A DNA stretch of 7,856 nt, from positions 1 to 7,856 of the forward strand of contig CAZTZY010000111.1 in assembly GCA_964617765.1 (NCBI GenBank), given 5' to 3'. The translations under genes and the position numbers were made by a program. The DNA is from CAZTZY01 sp964617765 (GTDB lineage: Bacteria > Pseudomonadota > Gammaproteobacteria > Pseudomonadales > DT-91). This document shows positions 1-6,922 of this stretch, one piece after another; the stretch's first letter is position 1; each line of letters opens with the position of its first letter. The notes beneath the pieces are model-generated. The model did not search any database, was not told the origin of the DNA, and was given only the letters and a program-made list of their open reading frames with translations.

Positions 1-25
1 TTTGGAGAAGCAATGTAAATTAATA

Positions 26-1285
26 TTACTCCCAGTTTAATGCCCCACCTGTTTGATATTCTATAACTCGAGTTTCAAAGAAATTTTTCTCTTTACGTAA
101 ATCCATAATTTCACTCATCCATGGGAAAGGATTTTTTGCGCCTGGAAATTGTTCTGGTAACCCCAATTGAGCTAAGCGGCGATTGGCAATGAATTGCAGA
201 TATTCTTCCATCATTGCTGCGTTCATACCTAATACACCGCGAGGCATGCTTTCTTTGGCAAAGCTGATTTCTAATTGGGTTCCTTCTAAAATCATTTGTA
301 TGACTTCTTCCTGGAATTGAGCAGTCCATAAAGAAGGGTTTTCCAGTTTGATTTGATTGATCACATCAATCCCAAAATTTAAATGCATGGATTCGTCACG
401 CAAAATATATTGAAATTGTTCTGCAACACCGGTCATTTTATTACGACGACCCATCGACAGGATTTGTGTAAAACCACAATAGAAGAAAATTCCTTCAGTT
501 ACGACATAAAATGCAATCAGGTTACGTAATAATTCTTGATCAGTTTCAGGTGTGCCTGTTTTAAACGATGGGTTGGATATTGCTTGGGTTTTTTTCAGGC
601 TCCAAGCAGCTTTGGCAGCGATAGAAGGAATTTCGCGATACATATTGAATACTTCGCCCTCATCCATTGCTAAAGATTCAACGCAATATTGGTAAGCATG
701 AGTGTGTATGGCTTCTTCAAAAGCTTGACGCAGAATGTATTGGCGACATTCAGGATTAGTGATTAGTCGATATACAGCCAATACAAGATTGTTAGCAACC
801 AATGAGTCAGCAGTAGAAAAATACCCCAAGCCTCGCATGACAATACGGCGTTCATCATCACTTAAACCATTGGCACTTTTCCATAAGGCAACATCAGCGG
901 TCATATTAACTTCTTGAGGCATCCAGTGATTCGCACAGCCATCAAGGTATTTTTGCCAAGCCCAATCGTATTTAAAGGGTACTAGCTGATTTAAGTCAAC
1001 GCGACAGTTAATCATGGCTTTTTCGTCAACCTGAACACGTTTTGCACCCATTTCTAACTCTTCAAGACCTGGAGCTACATCCAGTTCTTCAATAGCTTTG
1101 CGTGCTTTTTCATGTGCGCCGGAATTTAGCGTTGTTGTGTTATAAGTTGCTGCCGGCTCATTAACAGCCACTTGTTCCAATGCGGCTGTTATGACCTCAG
1201 GGGCAAAAGCAGTTTTAGGTTCAGAGACATCTACTGTTCGGATATCAGGAATTTTTTCGTCGTTATAATCGTCCCAATTTAACAT
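26..1285 (-). CDS. nrdB: Class Ia ribonucleoside-diphosphate reductase, beta (R2) subunit
   Basis: This is the small subunit of aerobic ribonucleotide reductase. It houses the diiron-tyrosyl radical cofactor that initiates reduction of NDPs to dNDPs by NrdA in the cytoplasm. By alignment from memory to E. coli NrdB, the visible metal ligands are D160, E191, H194, E264, E298 and H301. The radical tyrosine is Y198 in the HTHAY motif, so this is not a Tyr-to-Phe class Ic protein. Y410 near the C-terminus is a candidate for the radical-transfer tyrosine. The first ~90 residues are a variable, acidic extension, making the protein (419 aa) longer than E. coli NrdB (~376 aa) but similar to Pseudomonas-type NrdB. 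The ATG at 1283-1285 is preceded by AAGAAGG with an 8-nt spacing, which supports this start. It lies 61 bp downstream of nrdA on the same strand and is probably cotranscribed with it. Confidence 0.97.
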   Translation of the reverse strand: MLNWDDYNDEKIPDIRTVDVSEPKTAFAPEVITAALEQVAVNEPAATYNTTTLNSGAHEKARKAIEELDVAPGLEELEMGAKRVQVDEKAMINCRVDLNQLVPFKYDWAWQKYLDGCANHWMPQEVNMTADVALWKSANGLSDDERRIVMRGLGYFSTADSLVANNLVLAVYRLITNPECRQYILRQAFEEAIHTHAYQYCVESLAMDEGEVFNMYREIPSIAAKAAWSLKKTQAISNPSFKTGTPETDQELLRNLIAFYVVTEGIFFYCGFTQILSMGRRNKMTGVAEQFQYILRDESMHLNFGIDVINQIKLENPSLWTAQFQEEVIQMILEGTQLEISFAKESMPRGVLGMNAAMMEEYLQFIANRRLAQLGLPEQFPGAKNPFPWMSEIMDLRKEKNFFETRVIEYQTGGALNWE

Positions 1286-1311
1286 TGTTCATACCTTCTT
1301 GTTATTGTGTA

Positions 1312-1334
1312 AAGGCAGGGGTTTATTCTGCCTT
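1312..1334 (-). repeat. Intercistronic hairpin between nrdA and nrdB
   Basis: A perfect 7-bp inverted repeat (AAGGCAG / CTGCCTT, with a 9-nt loop) fills the centre of the 61-bp gap between the nrdA stop and the nrdB ribosome binding site. In the mRNA orientation no U-tract follows the stem, so it does not look like an intrinsic terminator. It could stabilise the upstream message or tune the NrdA:NrdB ratio; this role is inferred. Confidence 0.55.
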
Positions 1335-1346
1335 AAATAAATCGTG

Positions 1347-4238
1347 TTATTGACAAGCTTCGCAATCTGGATTGTCGATGGAACAAGCCATAGGCACTGC
1401 TGCAGGGACAGGTTCAGCCTGAACGCCTGATTTTGCACCGCCTGAACTGACGGCATTTAATGCACCGGTATTAATGGTGGATTTTTCAGTCGATGTAGCG
1501 GCTAAAGCGCGCAGGTAATAGGTGGTTTTTAATCCTCTATACCAGGCCATACGATAGGTAATATCCAGTTTTTTACCATTAGCACCACTGATATAGAGAT
1601 TGAGTGATTGTGCCTGATCAATCCATTTTTGACGTCGTGATGCAGCGTCAACAATCCAGCGTGGTTCCAATTCAAATGCGGTTGCATAAATAGCTTTTAA
1701 ATCTGCTGGAATACGATCGATTGCTTGAACGCTACCTTCAAAATATTTGAGATCATGAATCATGACATTATCCCAAAGCCCACGATTCTTTAAGTCACGC
1801 ACTAAATAAGGATTCACTACTGTAAACTCACCTGAAAGGTTAGATTTTACATAAAGGTTTTGGTAAGTAGGTTCAATGGATTGAGAAACGCCAGTAATGT
1901 TGGCAATCGTCGCAGTTGGGGCAATTGCCATAACATTGGAGTTACGCATACCTTGTATTTTTACTTTTTGACGTAAAGGCGCCCAGTTCAGCGTTTGACT
2001 TTCATCAACTTCGATAAATTTTTCACCGCGATTTTGTTTCAGGATTTGCAGTGAGTCAAACGGCAATACGCCACGACTCCATAACGAGCCTTCAAAACTT
2101 GAGTATGCGCCACGTTCAAGTGCCAAGTCTGAAGAAGCTTCAATGGCGAAATAAGAAATAATCTCCATTGATTCGTCAGCAAATTGCATGGCTTCATTTG
2201 AAGCATAAGAAATAGCCTGTTTATAAAGCGCATCCTGAAAACCCATAATGCCAAGGCCAATAGGGCGATGGCGCAGGTTCGAGGTACGAGCTTGCTTTAC
2301 TGCATAGTAGTTAATATCAATCACATTATCTAACATGCGTATGGCTGTTTTTACCGTTGCTGCAAGTTTTTCCTTGTCTATGCCATTTTCATTGACGTGT
2401 TGCACAAGGTTAATCGAGCCCAAATTACATACAGCAATTTCTTCGGCGCTGGTATTGAGTGTAATTTCGGTACAAAGGTTTGAAGAATGTACCACGCCAA
2501 CATGTTGTTGTGGTGAGCGAAGGTTGCATGGATCTTTGAACGTAATCCATGGATGCCCTGTTTCAAACAACATACCTAGCATTTTGCGCCATAAATCCGC
2601 AGCACGAACGGTTTTGAATAACGGCATTTCTCCTGCAGCAGCTTTGCGTTCATATTCTTCATAACGTGTTTCAAAGGCCTGGCCATATAAGTCGTGAATT
2701 TCAGGGACATCGTTAGGAGAAAATAAAGTCCAGTTTTTATCTTCAAAAACACGCTTCATGAATAAATCAGGAATCCAGTTGGCAGTATTCATGTCGTGCG
2801 TACGACGTCGATCATCGCCTGTGTTTTTGCGTAGTTCGAGAAATTCTTCAATATCCAGATGCCAGGTTTCAAGATAAGAGCAAACAGCCCCCTTACGTTT
2901 ACCGCCTTGATTTACTGCTACAGCAGTATCGTTGACGACTTTAAGGAAAGGCACGATACCTTGGGACTTGCCGTTAGTTCCTTTAATGCGTGCACCGAGA
3001 GCACGGACCGGCGTCCAGTCATTACCTAATCCACCAGCCCATTTGGATAGCATGGCGTTATCGCGCATGGAATCATAAATGCCATAAAGATCATCCGGGA
3101 CTGTTGTTAAATAACAGGATGATAATTGAGGGCGCAAGGTGCCAGCGTTAAACAGTGTTGGTGTTGAGCTCATATAATCAAATGAACTTAACAAATTATA
3201 AAATTCAATTGCGCGAGTATTGATATCATCCTCACCTGTAGCCAAACCCATTGCCACCCGCATGAAGAAAATTTGCGGTAATTCAAAGCGAGTTTCATGC
3301 CAGTGAATGAAGTAACGGTCATAAAGCGTTTGTAATCCCAAATAGGTGAATTGGTGATCTTGATCAGCCTTGAGTGCAGCACCCAATTTGGCAAAATCAA
3401 ACTTTAATAATTCAGGACTGAGTAATTCAAGAGAAACACCTTTTTCAATGTATAGCGGCAAAGTCTTGGCATAAAGAGTATGCATATCATGATGGGTTGC
3501 ACTGTTGGTTACATTGAGGAACCCAAGGCTTTCGCTGCGAATCTTGTCCATTAACAAGCGTGCGGTGACATAGGTGTAGTTGGGTTCTTGCTCAATCATG
3601 GTACGGGCGGTCATGACCAATGAAGTGCTTAAATCATGGATAGAAACCCCGTCATAGAGATTTTTGCGGGATTCATTGACAATAAGTTCAGCGTCCACGA
3701 AGGGTAAATCGGTACACGCTTCCATAACAATCGTATTTAAGCGCTTAACATCTAAAGGTAGCAATTTGCCATCATCATGCAATACGTTGATTTTAGGATC
3801 GTTATCTACCGTATTTTGCGCAAGTTGCTCTTCGCGCTTGCGGGCATGTTCTGCGCGGTATAATACGTAAGCACGAGCCACTTTGTGTTCACCGCTACGC
3901 ATAAGGGCGAGTTCTACCTGATCCTGAATATCCTCAATATGAATGGTGCCACCTGAAAGCATACGACGCTTGAAGGTGTAAGAAACCTGTTCAGCCAGTT
4001 CATTGACTGTTTCACGAATACGTGAAGAAGCCGCTGCGGTTCCACCCTCCACCGCCAGAAAAGCTTTGGTAATCGCAATGCTGATTTTTTCATCCGTATA
4101 GGGAACAACGGTACCGTTGCGCTTGATGACACGAATTTGACCAGGGGCTGTCGAGTTAAGGTTCATGCTTGAGGGAGTATCAGTTGACGCGTGGGGTACA
4201 CTGCGCTCAGTGCTTAAAGTATCAGTTTCTGTATGCAT
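1347..4238 (-). CDS. nrdA: Class Ia ribonucleoside-diphosphate reductase, alpha (R1) subunit
   Basis: This is the catalytic large subunit of aerobic ribonucleotide reductase, which works with NrdB. Residues are numbered from the chosen ATG (963 aa). Residues ~35-126 form an ATP-cone containing VIKRNG. A second, divergent cone-like region spans ~149-237, an arrangement known in Pseudomonas NrdA. Inferred catalytic residues are C375 (LSSC), N587/C589/E591 in NLCTE, and C604 in AVCNLGS. The radical-transfer pair is Y907/Y908 in TTYYLRA, and the C-terminal redox tail ends CEAC (C959, C962). The frame stays open upstream to a TTG at 4376, but those extra 46 codons run through the presumed control region and show no family similarity. 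The ATG at 4236-4238 gives MHTETD, resembling the Pseudomonas NrdA N-terminus as I recall it. Its ribosome binding site is weak (GGA eight bases upstream). It is first in the nrdAB unit. Confidence 0.96.
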   Translation of the reverse strand: MHTETDTLSTERSVPHASTDTPSSMNLNSTAPGQIRVIKRNGTVVPYTDEKISIAITKAFLAVEGGTAAASSRIRETVNELAEQVSYTFKRRMLSGGTIHIEDIQDQVELALMRSGEHKVARAYVLYRAEHARKREEQLAQNTVDNDPKINVLHDDGKLLPLDVKRLNTIVMEACTDLPFVDAELIVNESRKNLYDGVSIHDLSTSLVMTARTMIEQEPNYTYVTARLLMDKIRSESLGFLNVTNSATHHDMHTLYAKTLPLYIEKGVSLELLSPELLKFDFAKLGAALKADQDHQFTYLGLQTLYDRYFIHWHETRFELPQIFFMRVAMGLATGEDDINTRAIEFYNLLSSFDYMSSTPTLFNAGTLRPQLSSCYLTTVPDDLYGIYDSMRDNAMLSKWAGGLGNDWTPVRALGARIKGTNGKSQGIVPFLKVVNDTAVAVNQGGKRKGAVCSYLETWHLDIEEFLELRKNTGDDRRRTHDMNTANWIPDLFMKRVFEDKNWTLFSPNDVPEIHDLYGQAFETRYEEYERKAAAGEMPLFKTVRAADLWRKMLGMLFETGHPWITFKDPCNLRSPQQHVGVVHSSNLCTEITLNTSAEEIAVCNLGSINLVQHVNENGIDKEKLAATVKTAIRMLDNVIDINYYAVKQARTSNLRHRPIGLGIMGFQDALYKQAISYASNEAMQFADESMEIISYFAIEASSDLALERGAYSSFEGSLWSRGVLPFDSLQILKQNRGEKFIEVDESQTLNWAPLRQKVKIQGMRNSNVMAIAPTATIANITGVSQSIEPTYQNLYVKSNLSGEFTVVNPYLVRDLKNRGLWDNVMIHDLKYFEGSVQAIDRIPADLKAIYATAFELEPRWIVDAASRRQKWIDQAQSLNLYISGANGKKLDITYRMAWYRGLKTTYYLRALAATSTEKSTINTGALNAVSSGGAKSGVQAEPVPAAVPMACSIDNPDCEACQ

Positions 4239-4347
4239 GGTGGTGATCCGTGTGTAAAGGGTTGTTACATGTTTTTTTGTTTTTGTGCTATCGGCCAATG
4301 CATTTGAGGATGCGTTGTTATTGATTTTCCAAATTACGGGAGTTCCC

Positions 4348-4370
4348 TTGCAGTATAATTTGGTATGCAA
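4348..4370. repeat. Interrupted inverted repeat over a possible nrdA -10 element
   Basis: Arms TTGCA (4348-4352) and TGCAA (4366-4370) flank a 13-bp AT-rich centre. The minus-strand hexamer TATACT at 4352-4357 overlaps the left arm and could be the nrdA -10 element. A dyad at this position could be an operator, but the arms are only 5 bp and chance occurrence is possible. Its centre lies about 33 bp from the centre of the proximal NrdR-like box. Confidence 0.3.
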
Positions 4371-4384
4371 TAACAATAGGCGAA

Positions 4385-4400
4385 CCCCAATATATAGGGG
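4385..4400 (-). promoter_or_regulatory. Proximal NrdR box upstream of nrdA
   Basis: The 16-mer CCCCAATATATAGGGG is a near-perfect palindrome. Its ten central bases match the NrdR-box core as I recall it (CwAtATaTwG) at every position. The outer triplets are CCC/GGG instead of the usual ACA/TGT. NrdR is the ATP-cone repressor of ribonucleotide reductase genes, and its sites normally occur in pairs in front of those genes. This box is ~147 bp upstream of the nrdA ATG and is paired with a second box 31 bp away. nrdR itself is not in the window. Confidence 0.75.
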
Positions 4401-4415
4401 TATTTAGCAATAGAG

Positions 4416-4431
4416 ATACAAGATAGTGCGG
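4416..4431 (-). promoter_or_regulatory. Distal (degenerate) NrdR box upstream of nrdA
   Basis: The 16-mer ATACAAGATAGTGCGG matches the recalled consensus acaCwAtATaTwGwgt at about 11 of 16 positions and at 8 of 10 in the core. Its centre (4423.5) is exactly 31 bp from that of the proximal box (4392.5), leaving 15 bp between the boxes. That is three helical turns and the classic spacing for paired NrdR boxes. The sequence alone would be unconvincing; the position is what supports it. Confidence 0.6.
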
Positions 4432-4458
4432 TTTTGGCAAATCTGCAAGCCTTCGCAG

Positions 4459-4489
4459 TGTGAGTATTTTGTGGATAAAATGTGTAATA
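4459..4489 (-). promoter_or_regulatory. Three helically phased DnaA-box-like sites upstream of nrdA
   Basis: Three 9-mers in one orientation start at 4459, 4470 and 4481, a strict 11-bp period. On the plus strand they read TGTGAGTAT, TGTGGATAA and TGTGTAATA. The middle one is the exact complement of the strong DnaA box TTATCCACA. The flanking two each match the 9-bp consensus at about 7 of 9 positions and share the TGTG core. The array sits ~220-250 bp upstream of the nrdA ATG and 27 bp upstream of the distal NrdR box. DnaA boxes are known upstream of E. coli nrdAB, where DnaA affects expression, so a similar role is inferred here. Confidence 0.6.
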
Positions 4490-4577
4490 TTGCCTATGTT
4501 AGCGGGTACTAACTTGTAGCTGCTCAAACGACAATGATTTGATGAATTATTACAAATTTAAAGCGGGATAAATTTCT

Positions 4578-4607
4578 TTTGTCTAACAAGAATATTTTTT
4601 AGATAAA
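4578..4607. repeat. AT-rich inverted repeat in the argF-nrdA gap
   Basis: TTTGTCTAA (4578-4586) faces TTAGATAAA (4599-4607), giving a 9-bp stem with one G-U wobble and a 12-nt loop. It contains little GC and has no strong U-tract. It may be a regulator site, an RNA stem downstream of argF, or chance in AT-rich DNA. Confidence 0.25.
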
Positions 4608-4680
4608 GTCAGTATATGGATATGAAAATAACGACATCTAGTGGGGAGAGTGAATATTTTAACTATATGTAGTGCTTTAA

Positions 4681-4723
4681 ATAAAAAGCCATTTTTTAGG
4701 TAAATATAAAAAATACTCAGGCT
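4681..4723 (-). terminator. Possible intrinsic terminator downstream of argF
   Basis: Read on the minus strand, an outer AGCC/GGCT pairing encloses a perfect 8-bp stem (ATTTTTTA / TAAAAAAT, 8-nt loop), with a 5-nt bulge on one side. TTTTTATTT follows directly after the GGC. It lies ~55-95 bp after the argF stop, where a terminator is expected. The stem is AU-rich and interrupted, so its efficiency is doubtful. Confidence 0.4.
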
Positions 4724-4737
4724 CGCATTAATAGACA

Positions 4738-4788
4738 GCCAGCAAAGATGGTTTTAAACAGGCGACATTGCTATGACTATTTGCTGGC
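4738..4788 (-). repeat. Inverted repeat spanning the argF stop codon
   Basis: GCCAGCAAA (4738-4746) and TTTGCTGGC (4780-4788) are perfect 9-bp complements separated by 33 bp. The right arm encodes the last three residues of ArgF (A-S-K), and the stop codon lies just inside the loop. No U-tract follows in the transcript orientation. It could protect the 3' end of the argF mRNA or take part in termination with the AU-rich hairpin just downstream. Confidence 0.5.
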
Positions 4789-5688
4789 GTTTAGTAGAAA
4801 TTCAATCAAGGCTTTTTGAACATGCATACGATTTTCGGCTTCATCCCAAACTGCGGATTGTGGATGATTAAGCATATTTTCACTCACTTCTTCTCCTCGA
4901 TGGGCAGGTAAACAATGCATGAAGAGTGCATCAGGTTTTGCTTCTGCCATGAGCGCTTCATTTACCTGAAAATTGCCAAACACTTTTTTTCGGGCAATTT
5001 TTTCTTCTTCCTGGCCCATGGAAACCCATACGTCAGTGGCAATCAGGTCAGCGTTGCGGGCAGCTTCTTTGGGTGAATGACCAACAATAACCCTGTTTTT
5101 ATTGGCTTCAACAAGGTCATCACTGGGTTCAAAGCCTTCTGGGCAGGCAATATGTAATTCAAAATCAAAACGTTCCGCTGCCAGAATATAGGATTGGCAT
5201 ACATTATTGCCATCGCCTATCCAGGCCACCTTTTTACCCTGCATTGAACCCCGGAGTTCAATATAAGTTTGAATATCAGCCAATAACTGACAGGGGTGAT
5301 GTTCGTCGGTGAGTCCATTGATCACAGGTACGCTGGAATATTTTGCAAATTCTTCAATCCGGTCGTGGCCATAAGTACGAATCATGATGATATCGAGCAT
5401 GGAGGATAGCACTTTGGCGCTATCTTCAATCGGTTCACCACGACCAAGCTGTGTATCTTGAGGTGATAAAAACATGGCATGTCCGCCAAGCTGTATCATG
5501 CCGGCTTCGAAAGATACCCTTGTACGTGTTGATGCCTTCTCGAATAACATACCCAGGACATGATTCTTGAAGGGTTCTTGTGAGCGAATGGCGGCAAGAT
5601 TTTTTTTCATCTCGATACCGCGATGCACAATTTGCAATAGCTCAGCAGAGCTAAAGTCATTCAGGGTTAAAAAATGTCTTAATGCCAT
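4777..5688 (-). CDS. argF: Ornithine carbamoyltransferase, anabolic
   Basis: This enzyme transfers the carbamoyl group from carbamoyl phosphate to ornithine to give citrulline in cytoplasmic arginine synthesis. The 303-aa protein carries the family signatures: STRTR (residues 53-57) for carbamoyl phosphate, HPCQ (131-134), the ornithine-binding DVWVSMG (219-225) and HCLP (258-261). It is shorter than E. coli ArgF/ArgI (~334 aa) and close to the ~305-aa anabolic Pseudomonas-type enzyme. The ornithine loop argues against aspartate carbamoyltransferase. The ATG at 5686-5688 follows AAAGGTAG with good spacing. It lies 33 bp downstream of argD on the same strand and is probably cotranscribed. There is no sign of truncation or frameshift. 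Confidence 0.97.
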   Translation of the reverse strand: MALRHFLTLNDFSSAELLQIVHRGIEMKKNLAAIRSQEPFKNHVLGMLFEKASTRTRVSFEAGMIQLGGHAMFLSPQDTQLGRGEPIEDSAKVLSSMLDIIMIRTYGHDRIEEFAKYSSVPVINGLTDEHHPCQLLADIQTYIELRGSMQGKKVAWIGDGNNVCQSYILAAERFDFELHIACPEGFEPSDDLVEANKNRVIVGHSPKEAARNADLIATDVWVSMGQEEEKIARKKVFGNFQVNEALMAEAKPDALFMHCLPAHRGEEVSENMLNHPQSAVWDEAENRMHVQKALIEFLLNASK

Positions 5689-5721
5689 ATGTACTACCTT
5701 TGTCTCATGACAGATCTGAGG

Positions 5722-6897
5722 CTATTCGAAATCAGTCACTAGATCACAGACGATACCAATTAATTTATCGGCTTCTTCTTGGTTTATGATAAGTGCGGGT
5801 AATAGACGGATAACATTACCCGCCGTTACATTGATTAAAGCCCCTTTCTCTAAGGCTTTTGTTGTTAGTGTGCTGCAGTCTTTGATCAGTTCAATTCCTA
5901 TCATTAAACCTAAACCGCGTATCGTCTTCACATTTTTATGCTGTCCAATTTTTTGTTGGAATTGGGATAAAAAGTATTCACCCATGGTTGCCGCATTTTC
6001 TACATAACCCTGTCCGGTAAGGGTATTTACTGTAGCCAAAGCTGCCGCACAAACCAGTGGGTTGCCACCAAAAGTGGATCCATGATTACCGGGATGGAAT
6101 AAATCAGCGGCTTTGCCGTGTGCCAGACATGCACCAATGGGTACGCCATTCCCCAATCCTTTGGCAGTGGTCACTACTTCGGGCATCCAGTTGAAATGTT
6201 GATAGGCAAAGTATTTACCGGTACGGCCGTTGCCTGTTTGTACTTCATCAAGCATCAATAACCAGTCATGGGCATCACAAATGGCACGCAACTGTGTTAG
6301 ATAATCGTTATCAGGTACAGTAACGCCGCCTTCGCCTTGCACGGGCTCAACCAGAATGGCGACCACATCACTGTTGCTTTTGGCAATATTCTTAACTGCT
6401 TCAATATCATTATAAGGAGCGCGAATAAAACCTTTCACTAAAGGTTCAAATCCAGCCTGGATCTTGCGATTACCACTAGCAGTCAGCGTTGCCATGGTGC
6501 GACCATGAAAAGAGGAATCAAAAACTAGTACAGTGGGTATTTCGATACCTTTTTTATGTCCATATAAACGCGCCAGCTTAATAGCGGCCTCGTTAGCTTC
6601 GGCGCCGGAATTAGAGAAAAAACAATTAGTCATGCCGGATACAGCGCTTAACTTTTCGGCGAGTTTTTCCTGCGTGGAAATATGATAAAGATTGGAGGTA
6701 TGAACCAGTTTATTCGCTTGTTCAGTAATGGCCTGGGTAACCGCGGGATGGCAGTGACCCAAAGAGCATACTGCAACACCGCTAACACCATCCAGATAAG
6801 CTTTGCCTTGCTGATCAAACAGCCAAACACCCTTGCCGTGCTCGAACTCTACCGGCAAACGATTATAGGTGTTCATAAGTGAATGGTTTGTGGACAT
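5722..6897 (-). CDS. argD: Acetylornithine aminotransferase (PLP-dependent)
   Basis: This is a class III (fold type I) PLP aminotransferase that converts N-acetylglutamate semialdehyde and glutamate to N-acetylornithine and 2-oxoglutarate. ArgD enzymes often also serve as succinyldiaminopimelate aminotransferase in lysine synthesis. Seen in its 391 residues are SGAEANE (97-103), FHGRT (130-134) for cofactor stacking, DEVQTG (217-222) with the PLP-ring aspartate, the Schiff-base lysine K246 in TTAKGLG, and GSTFGGNP (273-280). The length is typical of ArgD. The context next to argF favours arginine synthesis over the arginine-succinyltransferase paralogue AstC. The ATG at 6895-6897 has a strong ribosome binding site, AAAAGGAGA (6907-6915). 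A stable hairpin precedes it in the leader. It is first gene of the argDF unit. Confidence 0.96.
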   Translation of the reverse strand: MSTNHSLMNTYNRLPVEFEHGKGVWLFDQQGKAYLDGVSGVAVCSLGHCHPAVTQAITEQANKLVHTSNLYHISTQEKLAEKLSAVSGMTNCFFSNSGAEANEAAIKLARLYGHKKGIEIPTVLVFDSSFHGRTMATLTASGNRKIQAGFEPLVKGFIRAPYNDIEAVKNIAKSNSDVVAILVEPVQGEGGVTVPDNDYLTQLRAICDAHDWLLMLDEVQTGNGRTGKYFAYQHFNWMPEVVTTAKGLGNGVPIGACLAHGKAADLFHPGNHGSTFGGNPLVCAAALATVNTLTGQGYVENAATMGEYFLSQFQQKIGQHKNVKTIRGLGLMIGIELIKDCSTLTTKALEKGALINVTAGNVIRLLPALIINQEEADKLIGIVCDLVTDFE

Positions 6898-6922
6898 GGC
6901 AATATGTCTCCTTTTAAACGCA

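Larger units (their letters stand above)
4239..4776. other. 538-bp non-coding region between argF and nrdA
   Basis: No convincing gene is present. The short open frames here lack ribosome binding sites or overlap the regulatory motifs. From the nrdA side the region holds a ~100-nt leader, a possible -10 TATACT on the minus strand (4352-4357) without a good -35, a 23-bp interrupted inverted repeat, two NrdR-like boxes and a phased DnaA-like array. Alternative minus-strand promoter elements also exist, such as TTGCCA at 4435-4440 and TTGTAT inside the distal NrdR box. The start site therefore cannot be fixed. The argF-proximal part (about 4560-4776) is AT-rich with three inverted repeats, probably related to the end of the argF transcript. 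Confidence 0.7.

Noticed and set aside
26..1285. Class Ic (tyrosine-less) NrdB
   Set aside because: The radical tyrosine is present as Y198 in HTHAY, four residues after the H194 ligand, along with all expected metal ligands.
1312..1334. Intrinsic terminator between nrdA and nrdB
   Set aside because: The stem is only 7 bp and is followed by a mixed sequence without a U-run; nrdB has no obvious promoter of its own nearby.
2335..2664. 109-codon plus-strand open frame opposite nrdA
   Set aside because: It is antisense to highly conserved catalytic sequence of NrdA and shows no domain or ribosome binding site.
4338..4347. Palindrome GGGAGTTCCC near the presumed nrdA promoter
   Set aside because: The arms are only four bases with a 2-bp centre and match no operator I recognise; probably chance.
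4354..4369. A third NrdR box 31 bp further downstream
   Set aside because: At the phased position the sequence matches almost none of the core consensus.
4239..4376. N-terminal extension of NrdA by 46 codons to a TTG start
   Set aside because: The extra residues show no family similarity, the TTG has no good ribosome binding site, and the ATG at 4238 gives the expected Pseudomonas-like MHTETD start and 963-aa length.
4318..4527. 69-codon minus-strand open frame in the argF-nrdA gap
   Set aside because: It needs a TTG start, has no recognisable domain, and its sequence coincides with the DnaA and NrdR motifs, which explain the region better.
4616..4672. 18-codon plus-strand open frame starting MDMKITT
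   Set aside because: There is no ribosome binding site and no recognisable product, and it lies in AT-rich DNA where such short frames are frequent.
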